Shown in pieces: positions 1-7,841 of a stretch of DNA of 15,233 nt. The stretch's first letter is position 1, and each line of letters opens with the position of its first letter. Location of the stretch: NCBI GenBank assembly GCA_036278755.1, contig DASUKL010000008.1:1-15233 (forward strand), in the 5' to 3' direction. Below the pieces are notes generated by a model. It searched no databases. It had not been told where the DNA came from and worked only from the letters and a program-made list of their open reading frames with translations. Source of the DNA: DASUKL01 sp036278755. Lineage in GTDB: Bacteria > Chloroflexota > Limnocylindria > Limnocylindrales > CSP1-4. The position numbers and the translations under genes were made by a program.

Positions 1-42
1 CGGTCAGCAGGAGGACCGCGACGAGGGGGCCGACCGACCACG

Positions 43-128
43 GCCGACGCGCGAGCACCGAGCCGCCTGACGACAGCCGACGCGCGAGGACCGAGCCGAC
101 CGCTGACAGCCGACGAGCGACGTGAGCC
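43..128. repeat. Three tandem 33-bp direct repeats
   Basis: Copies begin at 43, 76 and 109. Each starts GCCGACG and continues as a GC-rich 20-23-mer. Copies 1 and 2 differ at one base in 23; copy 3 is more degraded. The period is exactly 33 bp, or 11 codons. The stretch 1-231 stays open in frame +1 until a TAG at 229-231 and would read as 11-residue repeats (TADARxPSR). That frame uses many A-ending codons, unlike the real genes here, so I do not call it a gene. Frame +2 stops at 68-70 and could be the tail of a plus-strand gene entering from the left. No other gene is supported in 1-240. Confidence 0.6.
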
Positions 129-221
129 ACGCCCGAAAGCCTACGGGCTCCGCCCGCTCGACGCCTCCGCCATCCCTCGACGCTCTACCGACCGCCCGGC
201 GGAGGCCCCCGACCGGCTGCC

Positions 222-240
222 GGCCCGCTAGGCGCGGGCC
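222..240 (-). terminator. Hairpin just past the RlpA-like gene stop
   Basis: A perfect 7-bp stem (GGCCCGC at 222-228, GCGGGCC at 234-240) with a 5-nt loop lies directly after the minus-strand stop codon at 241-243. No T-tract follows on the minus strand, so it is at best a weak or factor-assisted terminator. In such GC-rich DNA a stem of this length can also occur by chance. Confidence 0.35.
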
Positions 241-1005
241 CTACGGGATGCGGTACTGGATGGGGCCCGTGTAGCAGTGGCCGAGCTTGGCGCAGGCGCC
301 GTAGGTCAGGTCGAAGATGCGGCCCGCGACGTACGGCCCACGGTCGACGACCGGCACGCTGACCGTGTGGCCGTTCCAGCGGAACTGGACGATCGTGCCG
401 CAGGGCAGGGTCCGGTGGGCCACCCCCACGAGGGTCATCGTCAGGGCATAGCCGCAGGCCGTCCGCTGCCCGTACATGCCCGGGCCGTACCAGCTGATCT
501 CCGGGTCGTTGCGCCAGACGTTCACGATCCTGCCCACGTGACCGCTGTCGGAGAGCTCACCCGGGGCCTTGGGCGCACCGGGCAGGACGGCCGTGGGCGT
601 GGGCCCGTCCAGGGGGGCGAGGGCCGGCACGCGGTACGAGCCGTCGGAGGTCTGGATGGCCGGGGCCGGGGCGTCGTAGGCCAGGCTCGTCGAGCCCAGG
701 GCCCCGTTGCCGGCGCCGATGGCATCCACGGCCGGTCCGGCGGCAGCGCCGCCTGTGGACGTGTCGGGCAGGGTGGCCCGGGCCGTGCGGAGGGCCAGGG
801 CGTCGACCCGCGCGAGGCGCGCGGCGATATCGGGCGTCGATGCTTGCGACGTCGACGCCCCGGACCCATGACCGAAGCCTGGGACCAACGCGGAGGCTGT
901 TGCGAGGGCCACTACCAGCACGACCGCCGCGCTATCGCGGCTCCTCCTCGTGCGAGCGACCCTCAATCGCGACGACGCTGGGGCGCCGCCGGGGCGAAGG
1001 GGCAC
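241..1005 (-). CDS. Secreted RlpA-like double-psi beta-barrel protein
   Basis: About 254 residues from a GTG at 1003-1005. A basic N-terminus leads into a hydrophobic segment (about residues 24-45), then a Ser/Ala/Pro-rich linker and a C-terminal domain (about 158-254). The C-terminal domain carries the RlpA-like signature: HRTLPCGT near 197-204, DRGPYVxGRxxDL from about 221. RlpA proteins bind or cleave denuded peptidoglycan strands at the cell surface. There is no lipobox Cys and no SPOR domain, so this is probably a secreted or anchored wall protein rather than true RlpA. Four cysteines in the barrel (about 184, 202, 238, 244) suggest two disulfides outside the cell. Start choice: longer in-frame ATGs at 1083 and 1131 would overlap the divergent mutase gene. 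The GTG has a -10-like TACCGT 6 nt upstream. A TTG at 964-966 is the alternative and would put the hydrophobic segment right after an Arg-rich start. Confidence 0.8.
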   Translation of the reverse strand: MPLRPGGAPASSRLRVARTRRSRDSAAVVLVVALATASALVPGFGHGSGASTSQASTPDIAARLARVDALALRTARATLPDTSTGGAAAGPAVDAIGAGNGALGSTSLAYDAPAPAIQTSDGSYRVPALAPLDGPTPTAVLPGAPKAPGELSDSGHVGRIVNVWRNDPEISWYGPGMYGQRTACGYALTMTLVGVAHRTLPCGTIVQFRWNGHTVSVPVVDRGPYVAGRIFDLTYGACAKLGHCYTGPIQYRIP

Positions 1006-1017
1006 CGGGGGACGGTA
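1003..1017 (-). promoter_or_regulatory. Possible leaderless promoter of RlpA-like gene
   Basis: On the minus strand an extended -10 (TGG then TACCGT, 1012-1017) is followed by CCCCCG and then GTG at 1005. This is the same -10/6 nt/start layout seen at several other genes in the window. No convincing -35 is visible. It is the weakest member of the set. Confidence 0.35.
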
Positions 1018-1043
1018 CCACGGTCCGGTGGGCCAGCGCCACG

Positions 1044-1062
1044 CTCGACCGCACGGGTCGAG
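1044..1062. promoter_or_regulatory. Inverted repeat upstream of mutase gene
   Basis: CTCGACC (1044-1050), a 5-bp spacer and GGTCGAG (1056-1062) form a perfect 7-bp dyad. It lies between the divergent RlpA-like and mutase genes, 19 bp before the mutase ATG and just upstream of its Shine-Dalgarno (AGGAG, about 1068-1072). It could be an operator for a dimeric repressor or an mRNA hairpin near the ribosome site; the sequence does not decide which. Confidence 0.4.
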
Positions 1063-1081
1063 ATTGCAGGAGCGTGTCAAC

Positions 1082-2788
<1,707 letters not shown>

Positions 2789-2807
2789 GGAAGGGAAGCT
2801 GCAGACG

Positions 2808-3317
2808 ATGGCCGTGCCGGTCTACACCGACGCCCTCGAGTTCCTCGAAGAGGAGCGCGAGGCCTGGGCGCCCTTCGAGGCGCTCGCGGATCTCTCCGAC
2901 GCCGACTTCGAGCGCCCCACCGACGCCGACGGCCCGGGCCACGGCTGGTCAGGCCGCGACCTTGCCGGTCACCTCGTGGCCTGGCAACTCAGCCTGCTGA
3001 GTGTGGTCAAGGAACTGGCCATGGGCGAGACGAGCCCGACCCTGGAGGCTTGGGGGACCGAGCCGGACTACGACATGGACGCCCTCAACGCCCGCTGGCT
3101 GGCCGAATGGCGGGCCCGGCCGCTGGCCGAGGTGCGCCAGCAGCTCCGCGACGCGCCCGGTGAGCTACGCGGCTACCTGACGGTCGTGCCCGAGAGCCGC
3201 TGGCTCAAGCACCCCCGCCATCTGCAGGTCGTCCTCGACGACACGCTCGACCATTACGCCGACCACGAGGCCGATCTGACCGCCATCCTCGCCGCAGCCA
3301 GCGGGAGTCAGTCCTAG
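2808..3317 (+). CDS. DinB-like / maleylpyruvate isomerase N-terminal-like protein
   Basis: 169 residues from the ATG at 2808, with a GGGAAG purine stretch about 11 nt upstream. It is predicted to be an all-helical DinB/MDMPI-type four-helix bundle. Likely metal ligands are His55 (in GHLVAW) and His149/His153 (in DHYADHEADL), the spacing expected for this superfamily. Members include thiol-dependent S-transferases and isomerases and many proteins of unknown role; the substrate cannot be read from the sequence. It sits 19 nt behind the mutase gene on the same strand, so an operon is likely, but there is no known link between the two functions. Its TAG stop interlocks with the stop of the convergent thioredoxin gene in the shared tetramer CTAG at 3314-3317. 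Confidence 0.75.
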   Translation: MAVPVYTDALEFLEEEREAWAPFEALADLSDADFERPTDADGPGHGWSGRDLAGHLVAWQLSLLSVVKELAMGETSPTLEAWGTEPDYDMDALNARWLAEWRARPLAEVRQQLRDAPGELRGYLTVVPESRWLKHPRHLQVVLDDTLDHYADHEADLTAILAAASGSQS

Positions 3318-3721
3318 CCGGCGTCGGAGGTGGGGGCCTCGGGCGCGGAAGCGGCGGCCGGCGCCGTGACGGTCTCGCCTGCAGGCTCGGGCTTCGGCAG
3401 GTCGGCCAGGCCGAACGACTGCTCCAGCTGCTCCAGCGGCCGGAAGCCGACCACGCCGCGGGGGTTCTCGCCGGGCTTGAAGTAGGCGATCGTGGGGATC
3501 GACATGATCCCGTAGGTCTGGGAGATGTGCGGGTTGGCGTCTACGTCGACCTTCACGACCTGGACGACGCCCTCGTACTTCTCGGCCAGCTTCTCCATCT
3601 CGGGCGCCACCATCCGGCAGGGCCCACACCAGGTGGCCCAGAAGTCGACCACCACCGGCTTGTCGTTCTCGAGGACGAGGTGCTGGAACGTCTCGTCCGT
3701 CGCGTGCATGATCTCGGCCAT
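3314..3721 (-). CDS. trxA: Thioredoxin
   Basis: 135 residues from the ATG at 3719-3721, with AAAGGGA about 12 nt upstream. It has the classic fold signature: DFWATWCGPC with redox cysteines Cys32 and Cys35, and the cis-proline in SIPT (Pro76). No signal peptide is visible, so it should be cytoplasmic, reducing protein disulfides with electrons from thioredoxin reductase. The first about 107 residues match a normal thioredoxin; the last about 28 are an Ala/Pro/Glu-rich tail that ordinary TrxA lacks. It lies 46 nt downstream of an ArsR-type regulator on the same strand, probably in one transcript. This suggests its expression answers to a metal, metalloid or thiol/redox signal. Confidence 0.92.
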   Translation of the reverse strand: MAEIMHATDETFQHLVLENDKPVVVDFWATWCGPCRMVAPEMEKLAEKYEGVVQVVKVDVDANPHISQTYGIMSIPTIAYFKPGENPRGVVGFRPLEQLEQSFGLADLPKPEPAGETVTAPAAASAPEAPTSDAG

Positions 3722-3767
3722 CGCTGCCGTTGATCCCTTTCTCGCCGAAGCCGGCGATCGCTCGCCG

Positions 3768-4058
3768 TCAGCCGGCGATCTGTTGGAGGAGTCGATAGGC
3801 CTCCAGGACCCGAGGGTCCGAGAGGCGGTAGCGCACGGTGTTGCCGTCGCGCCTGGCGACGACGAGACCGGCATGGCGCAGGACGGCCAGGTGCTGGCTC
3901 ATGTTCGGCACCTGACAACCGACCTCGCCCGAGAGCTGGCTGACCGAACGCTCGCCGCCGGCCAACGCTTCGAGCACGCACAGCCGCTTGGGGTCGGCCA
4001 GCGCCCGTCCGACGTCGGCTGCCCGCCGCCGATCGGTCTCGCTCGAGGTCACGATCAT
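3768..4058 (-). CDS. ArsR-family winged-helix repressor
   Basis: 96 residues from the ATG at 4056-4058; an in-frame GTG at 4062-4064 would add two residues and lies 7 nt after the predicted -10. The protein is a compact ArsR/SmtB winged helix: LADPKRLCVLEAL (20-32), recognition helix region VPNMSQHLAVLRHAGLV (50-66), then the wing RRDGNTVRYRL (69-79). Members dissociate from DNA on binding metal ions, metalloids, or on oxidation or persulfidation of cysteines. Only two cysteines are present, Cys27 and Cys48. Cys48 is next to the recognition helix, and the pattern is not the ELCVCDL site of ArsR nor the two-cysteine pair of BigR/SqrR as I recall them. It likely controls itself and the downstream thioredoxin. 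The inducer is unknown; a thiol-redox signal is an inference from the neighbour. Confidence 0.9.
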   Translation of the reverse strand: MIVTSSETDRRRAADVGRALADPKRLCVLEALAGGERSVSQLSGEVGCQVPNMSQHLAVLRHAGLVVARRDGNTVRYRLSDPRVLEAYRLLQQIAG

Positions 4059-4071
4059 CGCCACGACGCCG

Positions 4072-4100
4072 ATTCTGTCACTGTTTGCGCAAGTGCGCAA
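4072..4100 (-). promoter_or_regulatory. arsR-trx promoter with overlapping operator dyad
   Basis: On the minus strand a -35-like TTGCGC (4095-4100) and an extended -10 TGA-CAGAAT (hexamer 4072-4077) are separated by exactly 17 bp. The -35 lies inside a perfect inverted repeat, TTGCGCAAGTGCGCAA (4085-4100; 7-bp arms, 2-bp spacer). A dyad covering the -35 and spacer is where an autorepressor such as ArsR binds. The predicted transcript start is about 4065, next to the GTG at 4064, so the message has almost no leader. Confidence 0.65.
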
Positions 4101-4109
4101 GTAGGTTGG

Positions 4110-4520
4110 GCCTCGTGCCGCCCCGCGTGACGGCGGGCGGGCGAGCCGGGATCCGCGGTGGCTCTTGGGTGCCCCTCGTGCCGCCCCGCGTGACGGCGGG
4201 CGGGCGAGCCTCGATCGGCGGTGGAACCTGGGTGGGCCTCGTGCCGCCCCGCGTGACGCACGACCGTCGAGCCTCGATCCGGGCGGGCCGCGTGCCGCCG
4301 GGCGTGACAAGCGGCGAACGAGCCCCGCGCCGGTCCTGCCGCGTCTCGCCGGGCGTGACACCGAGCGATCAGGGCACGGACGCGGCGGTCGCCCGTATCG
4401 CACGCCGTGACACGGGACCACCGACGCTCCGGCCGTTCGTCGCTTGTCACGGCCGGCGTGACGGCAGCGGGCCAGGACCGCAGTCGTTCGCCGTTCGTGT
4501 CGCGGCGCGTGACAGCGCGT
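4110..4520. repeat. Repeat array A: eight phased GCGTGAC dyad units
   Basis: Eight cores ending GCGTGAC (one CCGTGAC) start at 4125, 4188, 4251, 4302, 4353, 4405, 4456 and 4507, so the spacings are 63, 63, 51, 51, 52, 51 and 51 bp. Each core is a degenerate dyad. The clearest is GTCACG-5 bp-CGTGAC at 4446-4462; others have one or two arm mismatches. The array fills the space between the sensor gene stop (4551) and the arsR promoter (4100). It is collinear with array B at 7375-7717 on the same strand. The 52-bp step and mixed frames argue against coding. No gene is supported in 4059-4550. Confidence 0.85.
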
Positions 4521-4527
4521 CCTCCGA

Positions 4528-4560
4528 GGCCCCTGGTGGTCCGATGGATCTCAAGGGGCC
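4528..4560 (-). terminator. Possible hairpin at the end of the sensor gene
   Basis: GGCCCCT (4528-4534) and AGGGGCC (4554-4560) form a perfect 7-bp stem around a 19-nt loop that contains the sensor gene's stop codon (4551-4553). There is no T-run on the minus strand. It may help end the sigma/sensor transcript before array A, but this is weak evidence. Confidence 0.3.
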
Positions 4561-6668
4561 AGCGGAGGTAGGGCACGATCGGGCGGCTGCGAGACGGCCG
4601 GTGCCGGCAGTTCCTGACCTGTGCTCGTCTCGATCACGGCTCCCGTGGCGAAGAAACCAGCCTCGCCGCTGGCGTCGACGCAGGTCGGGTCGATCCACGT
4701 CTCCCACTCCATGGGCATCGGGATCTGACCCGAGAAGACGACGAGCCAGACAGGCTCGGACCCGCGCAGCTCTGGTTCCTGACCGGTGAACGGCGCGTAA
4801 TGGAAGGCGTCCGAGGCGTGGGCGATGAGGCCCATCCCGGCCACCCGATCGAGGCCGATCTGGTCGACGTGACACGCGTCGAGGACCTCCTGGGCAACGC
4901 TCCCGGGATGCGAGCGCGAGACCGGGGTGATGGTCGGATCGATGGGCAGGGTGGTGCCGTCGGGCGGCGTCGAGGTCGGTGTGGCACCGGAGCCCTCCGA
5001 GGTCAGGGCCTGACCGAACCATACTTCCCGCTTGCCGTCGACGTCGTTGAGGTCGGAGATCAGTCCGAACGGCAGGACGGATGGGGAAACCTGGCCGATC
5101 GGACCCGTCATCGACAGCGAGCGCCAGTGGAGGCCGTCCGTGGAGACCCAGTCACCCGGCTTGACGTCGGGCTCGCCGGACGGGACCAGACCACGGAACG
5201 CGACGATCCGGGTCCCATCACCGGCCAGGGAGCCATCGGCGCCACCGCCGCAGCCCTCGCCTTCGCACGACGTCGGGCCCAGCGGTGGATAGCCGCTGAG
5301 CGGCTCCCAGGTGCGGCCATCGGGCGACCGCCACCACAGCTCCGCGCCGGGGGCGGCCGCCACGACCCCCTGGGCGATGAAGCCATGGCTCCCGGCCACG
5401 ATCGAGTTCGCCAACCAACTCGCGCCGGTCGCCGCCTCGACGATGCCGCTCCCCTTGGCGGTCGGCATCGGCAGCTGGGTCGTCTGCCAGCGTTCGCCGT
5501 CGGTGGATCGGAGCGCCACGGCTGCATCCAGGTCGGGCCCGGTGGTCATCGCGCCCACCGCCACGTATCCGCTGGGCGTCCCGATCACCGCGTTCATCTG
5601 CACCCCGGCCGGGAGCAGGGACGCGTCCACGAGGCGCCACAGCGTGCCATCGGCCGTGACGGCCACGGTCGAGGCATCCGGTGCGGGGGTGGCGAACTTG
5701 GTGTCGGCGCTGCCCGATCCAGCGCGATCCGCGAAGACCATCCCGGATGGGCCGCTCGCCACGTTGGTCGGGACTTCGTCGGGCGGGCCCGCAGGTCCCG
5801 CGTGCCACGTCCAGGCCGCACCGTCGGCGGATGTCCAGCTCGACACGGCGCCCGCGGGCTCCATGCAGAAGGCGCCCGAGGCGTCGTCGGGGCCACAGTC
5901 CCTGTCGTCGCCTCCGGAGGTCAGGACGACGAGGTTGGGGCCCGCCCGGCCGATGGCCAGGACGAAGGGTTGCTGGCCGAGCGCGGCGGGCGGGATCGTG
6001 ATCCAGTGCTGGCCGTCGGTCGAGCGCCACAGTGGCGTCACCGTCTGGCCGCTGGTGAACGTCGTGGACCCCAGGGCCAGGTAGCCGCCCGACCAGGACA
6101 AGACCTGGCGCACGAGCCCCAAGGGGTCATCGGGGTCGAGCTTGGTCCAGCGCAGGCCCGTCCAGGCGGCATCGTCGGCGAGCGGGGCAGGGGTGGTGAA
6201 GCCGGGCAGGACGGGCAGCGGCGTACCGGTGGGCACCCGCGTACCGCTCGGCGTCGGGGTCGCCTCCGACAGGCCGGACGAGGCGGAGGATGCGGGCGTC
6301 GCCGTGGGCGTTCCCGCAGGCGTGGGCGTCGCCGGACCTGGCCGTGGCCGTCCGGCGAAGAGGAGGACGCCACTCGCGACGGCCAGCAGGGTCAGCGCCG
6401 CAGCGACGGCCAGGAAGCGCACCGTTCGCGCCGCCGAGCTCTTGCCGCCGGCCGCACCGACGGCAGGACGGACGCGCTCAACGGCGGGATGCTCGATCGG
6501 AAGGCGGTCGAGGGCCCGGCGCAGCGAAGCCGGGGCGGGCGGTGCGTCGTGGGACGCGAACCAGCGCCGAAGCTCGGGCTCGAGCGGATCCTCGGGCGCT
6601 TCGGCGCCTCGGGCGTGGGGAGCATCGGGAGCTCGTCGGGCCGGCGGTTCGTGGGTCGGGTCGGTCAT
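4551..6668 (-). CDS. Membrane sensor (putative anti-sigma) with predicted six-bladed propeller
   Basis: 705 residues; its ATG overlaps the sigma factor stop as ATGA (6665-6668), so the two are translationally coupled. Layout: a cytoplasmic head of about 80 residues; one membrane segment at about 84-106; a Thr/Pro/Ser-rich linker at about 110-160; then a large outer domain. That domain has six Asp-box-like motifs, S/T-x-DG-x-x-W, at 216, 280, 338, 388, 448 and 509. The even spacing of 50-64 residues is what one blade per motif would give, so a six-bladed sialidase/BNR-like propeller is predicted. The last about 110 residues (596-685) form a separate small domain with Cys599 and Cys663; other possible disulfide pairs are 258/268 and 468/473. 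Gene order and topology suggest an anti-sigma factor, but there is no HxxxCxxC zinc anti-sigma motif, so this is inference. Confidence 0.82.
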   Translation of the reverse strand: MTDPTHEPPARRAPDAPHARGAEAPEDPLEPELRRWFASHDAPPAPASLRRALDRLPIEHPAVERVRPAVGAAGGKSSAARTVRFLAVAAALTLLAVASGVLLFAGRPRPGPATPTPAGTPTATPASSASSGLSEATPTPSGTRVPTGTPLPVLPGFTTPAPLADDAAWTGLRWTKLDPDDPLGLVRQVLSWSGGYLALGSTTFTSGQTVTPLWRSTDGQHWITIPPAALGQQPFVLAIGRAGPNLVVLTSGGDDRDCGPDDASGAFCMEPAGAVSSWTSADGAAWTWHAGPAGPPDEVPTNVASGPSGMVFADRAGSGSADTKFATPAPDASTVAVTADGTLWRLVDASLLPAGVQMNAVIGTPSGYVAVGAMTTGPDLDAAVALRSTDGERWQTTQLPMPTAKGSGIVEAATGASWLANSIVAGSHGFIAQGVVAAAPGAELWWRSPDGRTWEPLSGYPPLGPTSCEGEGCGGGADGSLAGDGTRIVAFRGLVPSGEPDVKPGDWVSTDGLHWRSLSMTGPIGQVSPSVLPFGLISDLNDVDGKREVWFGQALTSEGSGATPTSTPPDGTTLPIDPTITPVSRSHPGSVAQEVLDACHVDQIGLDRVAGMGLIAHASDAFHYAPFTGQEPELRGSEPVWLVVFSGQIPMPMEWETWIDPTCVDASGEAGFFATGAVIETSTGQELPAPAVSQPPDRALPPLAP

Positions 6669-7258
6669 CGGCTGCCGCCTTCGGGGTGCTGATCGAGGGC
6701 TCGGCGCAGGTTGGCCAAGGCATAGTGGAGTCGGGAGCGAACCGTGCCCGGGGCGATCCCGAGGCGATCCGCGGTCTGCTCGGTGGTCAGGTCGGACCAG
6801 TAGCGCAGGACCACGACCGCCCGCTGCTCGGGGCTCAGCCTCTCCAGCGCACGACCGATGGCATCGTGCTCGGCCAGCCCGGGAGCGGGATCGGCGCTCT
6901 GGAGGGCTGGAGGGCCCGAAGGCCCAGCGATCTCGGTCAGCCGGACGGTGGGCCGACGACCCCGGCGCCGAAGGCGCTCCAGACAGCCGTTGGCCACGAT
7001 GCGGTCGAACCAGGCCTCGAAACTGGCGTGGTCGCGGAGCCTGGGCCAGGCCCGCCAGGCAGCGAGGAGCGCGTCCTGGCAGGCATCCTCGGCCTCCGTC
7101 GGATCGCCGAGGAGGTGGTACGCCAAGCGATAGGCGTGGTCGAGGCGAGCGCCGACGAGGCCGCGAAAGGCCGCCTCGCGGGCAGCGCCCGAAGCCGCCG
7201 GGTTCGCGGGTGCCTCCATCGGCTCGACCATGGCCACCATCTCCTGCTGGACGGGCAT
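6665..7258 (-). CDS. ECF RNA polymerase sigma factor (pair 1)
   Basis: 197 residues from the ATG at 7256-7258. Sigma region 2 spans about 33-99, with the core-binding stretch around HLLGDPTEAEDACQDALLAAW (48-68) and the -10-reading helix ending at LERLRRR. Region 4 spans about 137-188 with LSPEQRAVVVLRYW (141-154) and the helix-turn-helix TADRLGIAPGTVRSRLHYAL (162-181). There is no region 1 or 3, as usual for ECF sigmas. An upstream ATG at 7297 is possible but would lie on the -35 of the predicted promoter; three more in-frame ATGs lie within the first 14 codons. It is first in a two-gene operon with the sensor. A promoter of ECF type lies just upstream, consistent with autoregulation. Confidence 0.93.
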   Translation of the reverse strand: MPVQQEMVAMVEPMEAPANPAASGAAREAAFRGLVGARLDHAYRLAYHLLGDPTEAEDACQDALLAAWRAWPRLRDHASFEAWFDRIVANGCLERLRRRGRRPTVRLTEIAGPSGPPALQSADPAPGLAEHDAIGRALERLSPEQRAVVVLRYWSDLTTEQTADRLGIAPGTVRSRLHYALANLRRALDQHPEGGSR

Positions 7259-7270
7259 CGTACCTATCCA

Positions 7271-7296
7271 GACGGTCGGCGACGGCCGGATGTTCA
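7271..7296 (-). promoter_or_regulatory. Candidate ECF-type promoter of sigma/sensor operon 1
   Basis: On the minus strand TGAAC (7292-7296), 17 bp, then CGTC (7271-7274), followed by TG. ECF sigma factors typically read an AAC-containing -35 and a CGTC-like -10 at this spacing, and usually transcribe their own gene. Transcription would begin near 7262, a few bases before the ATG at 7258, which supports that start. The match is short and needs experimental support. Confidence 0.5.
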
Positions 7297-7369
7297 TACC
7301 AGGCCCATGGCGGGACGAGATGCCGTAGGCACGTCCGGACGCATGCCGGCGCGATGCCTCCCCCTGCTC

Positions 7370-7750
7370 GTCTGTGCCGCCCCGCGTGACGGTGGGCGAG
7401 CGAGCCTCGATCCGCGTTGGAACCTGGGTGGGCCTCGTGCCGCCCCGCGTGACGCACGACCGTCGAGCCTTGATCCGCGGCGCCCTCGTTCCGGTGGGCG
7501 TGACAAGCGGCGTACGAGGCCCCGCGCCGGTCCTGCCGCGTCCCGCCGGGCGTGACACCGAGCGATCGGGGCACGGACGCGGCGGTCGCCCGTATCGCAC
7601 GCCGTGACACGGGACCACCGACGCTCCGGCCGTTCGTCGCTTGTCACAGCCGGCGTGACGGCAGCGGCCCAGGACCGCCCTCGTTCGTCGCGTGTCTCGG
7701 TGCGCGTGACAGAGCGTGGACCCGGGCCGCGTGCGTCGCCGGGCGCGACC
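7370..7750. repeat. Repeat array B: seven or eight phased GCGTGAC dyad units
   Basis: Cores start at 7384, 7447, 7498, 7550, 7602, 7653 and 7704 (spacings 63, 51, 52, 52, 51, 51), plus a decayed GCGCGAC core at 7743. Units B1-B7 match units A2-A8 of array A at a nearly constant offset of 3196-3197 bp. The best stretch is about 7544-7680 against 4347-4483, with only about three differences seen by eye. The array lies between two divergent promoters, those of the sigma operon (7271-7296, leftward) and the dehydratase (7827, rightward). No gene is supported in 7259-7838; a long minus-strand open frame through it is a by-product of high GC. Confidence 0.85.
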
Positions 7751-7826
7751 TGCGCCACGACGGCCCGCGGCGCTGCGTCCCCGGGACAGCCGACCATGCT
7801 CGGTCGCCTGGGGACCCGGACGCTGC

Positions 7827-7841
7827 GATACTCGGACCGTG
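7827..7841 (+). promoter_or_regulatory. Leaderless promoter of the dehydratase gene
   Basis: GATACT (7827-7832) is followed by 6 nt and then the GTG start at 7839-7841. There is no Shine-Dalgarno sequence, because the start codon would be the first base of the transcript. No clear -35. Confidence 0.5.

Noticed and set aside
1..231. C-terminal end of a plus-strand gene in frame +1
   Set aside because: The frame is open to a TAG at 229-231, but its codon use (many A-ending codons) and composition do not look like the real genes, and no domain is visible.
1006..1081. Cobalamin riboswitch upstream of the mutase
   Set aside because: The gap is only 76 bp and no B12-box-like sequence is visible; there is likewise none before the B12-binding subunit, which appears leaderless.
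4110..4520. CRISPR array
   Set aside because: Cores are short and degenerate, spacing varies between 51 and 63 bp, and the 'spacers' are themselves conserved between arrays A and B. No cas genes are present.
4085..4576. Proteins encoded in the repeat arrays (repeated VPPRVT or RHAGRH peptides)
   Set aside because: A 52-bp step breaks every frame, there is no start or ribosome site, and all frames look equally open because of GC content.
4551..7610. A single 1019-residue minus-strand open frame
   Set aside because: It runs out of frame through the sigma factor gene and array B. The sigma stop/sensor start ATGA at 6665-6668 and the sigma family match show two genes instead.
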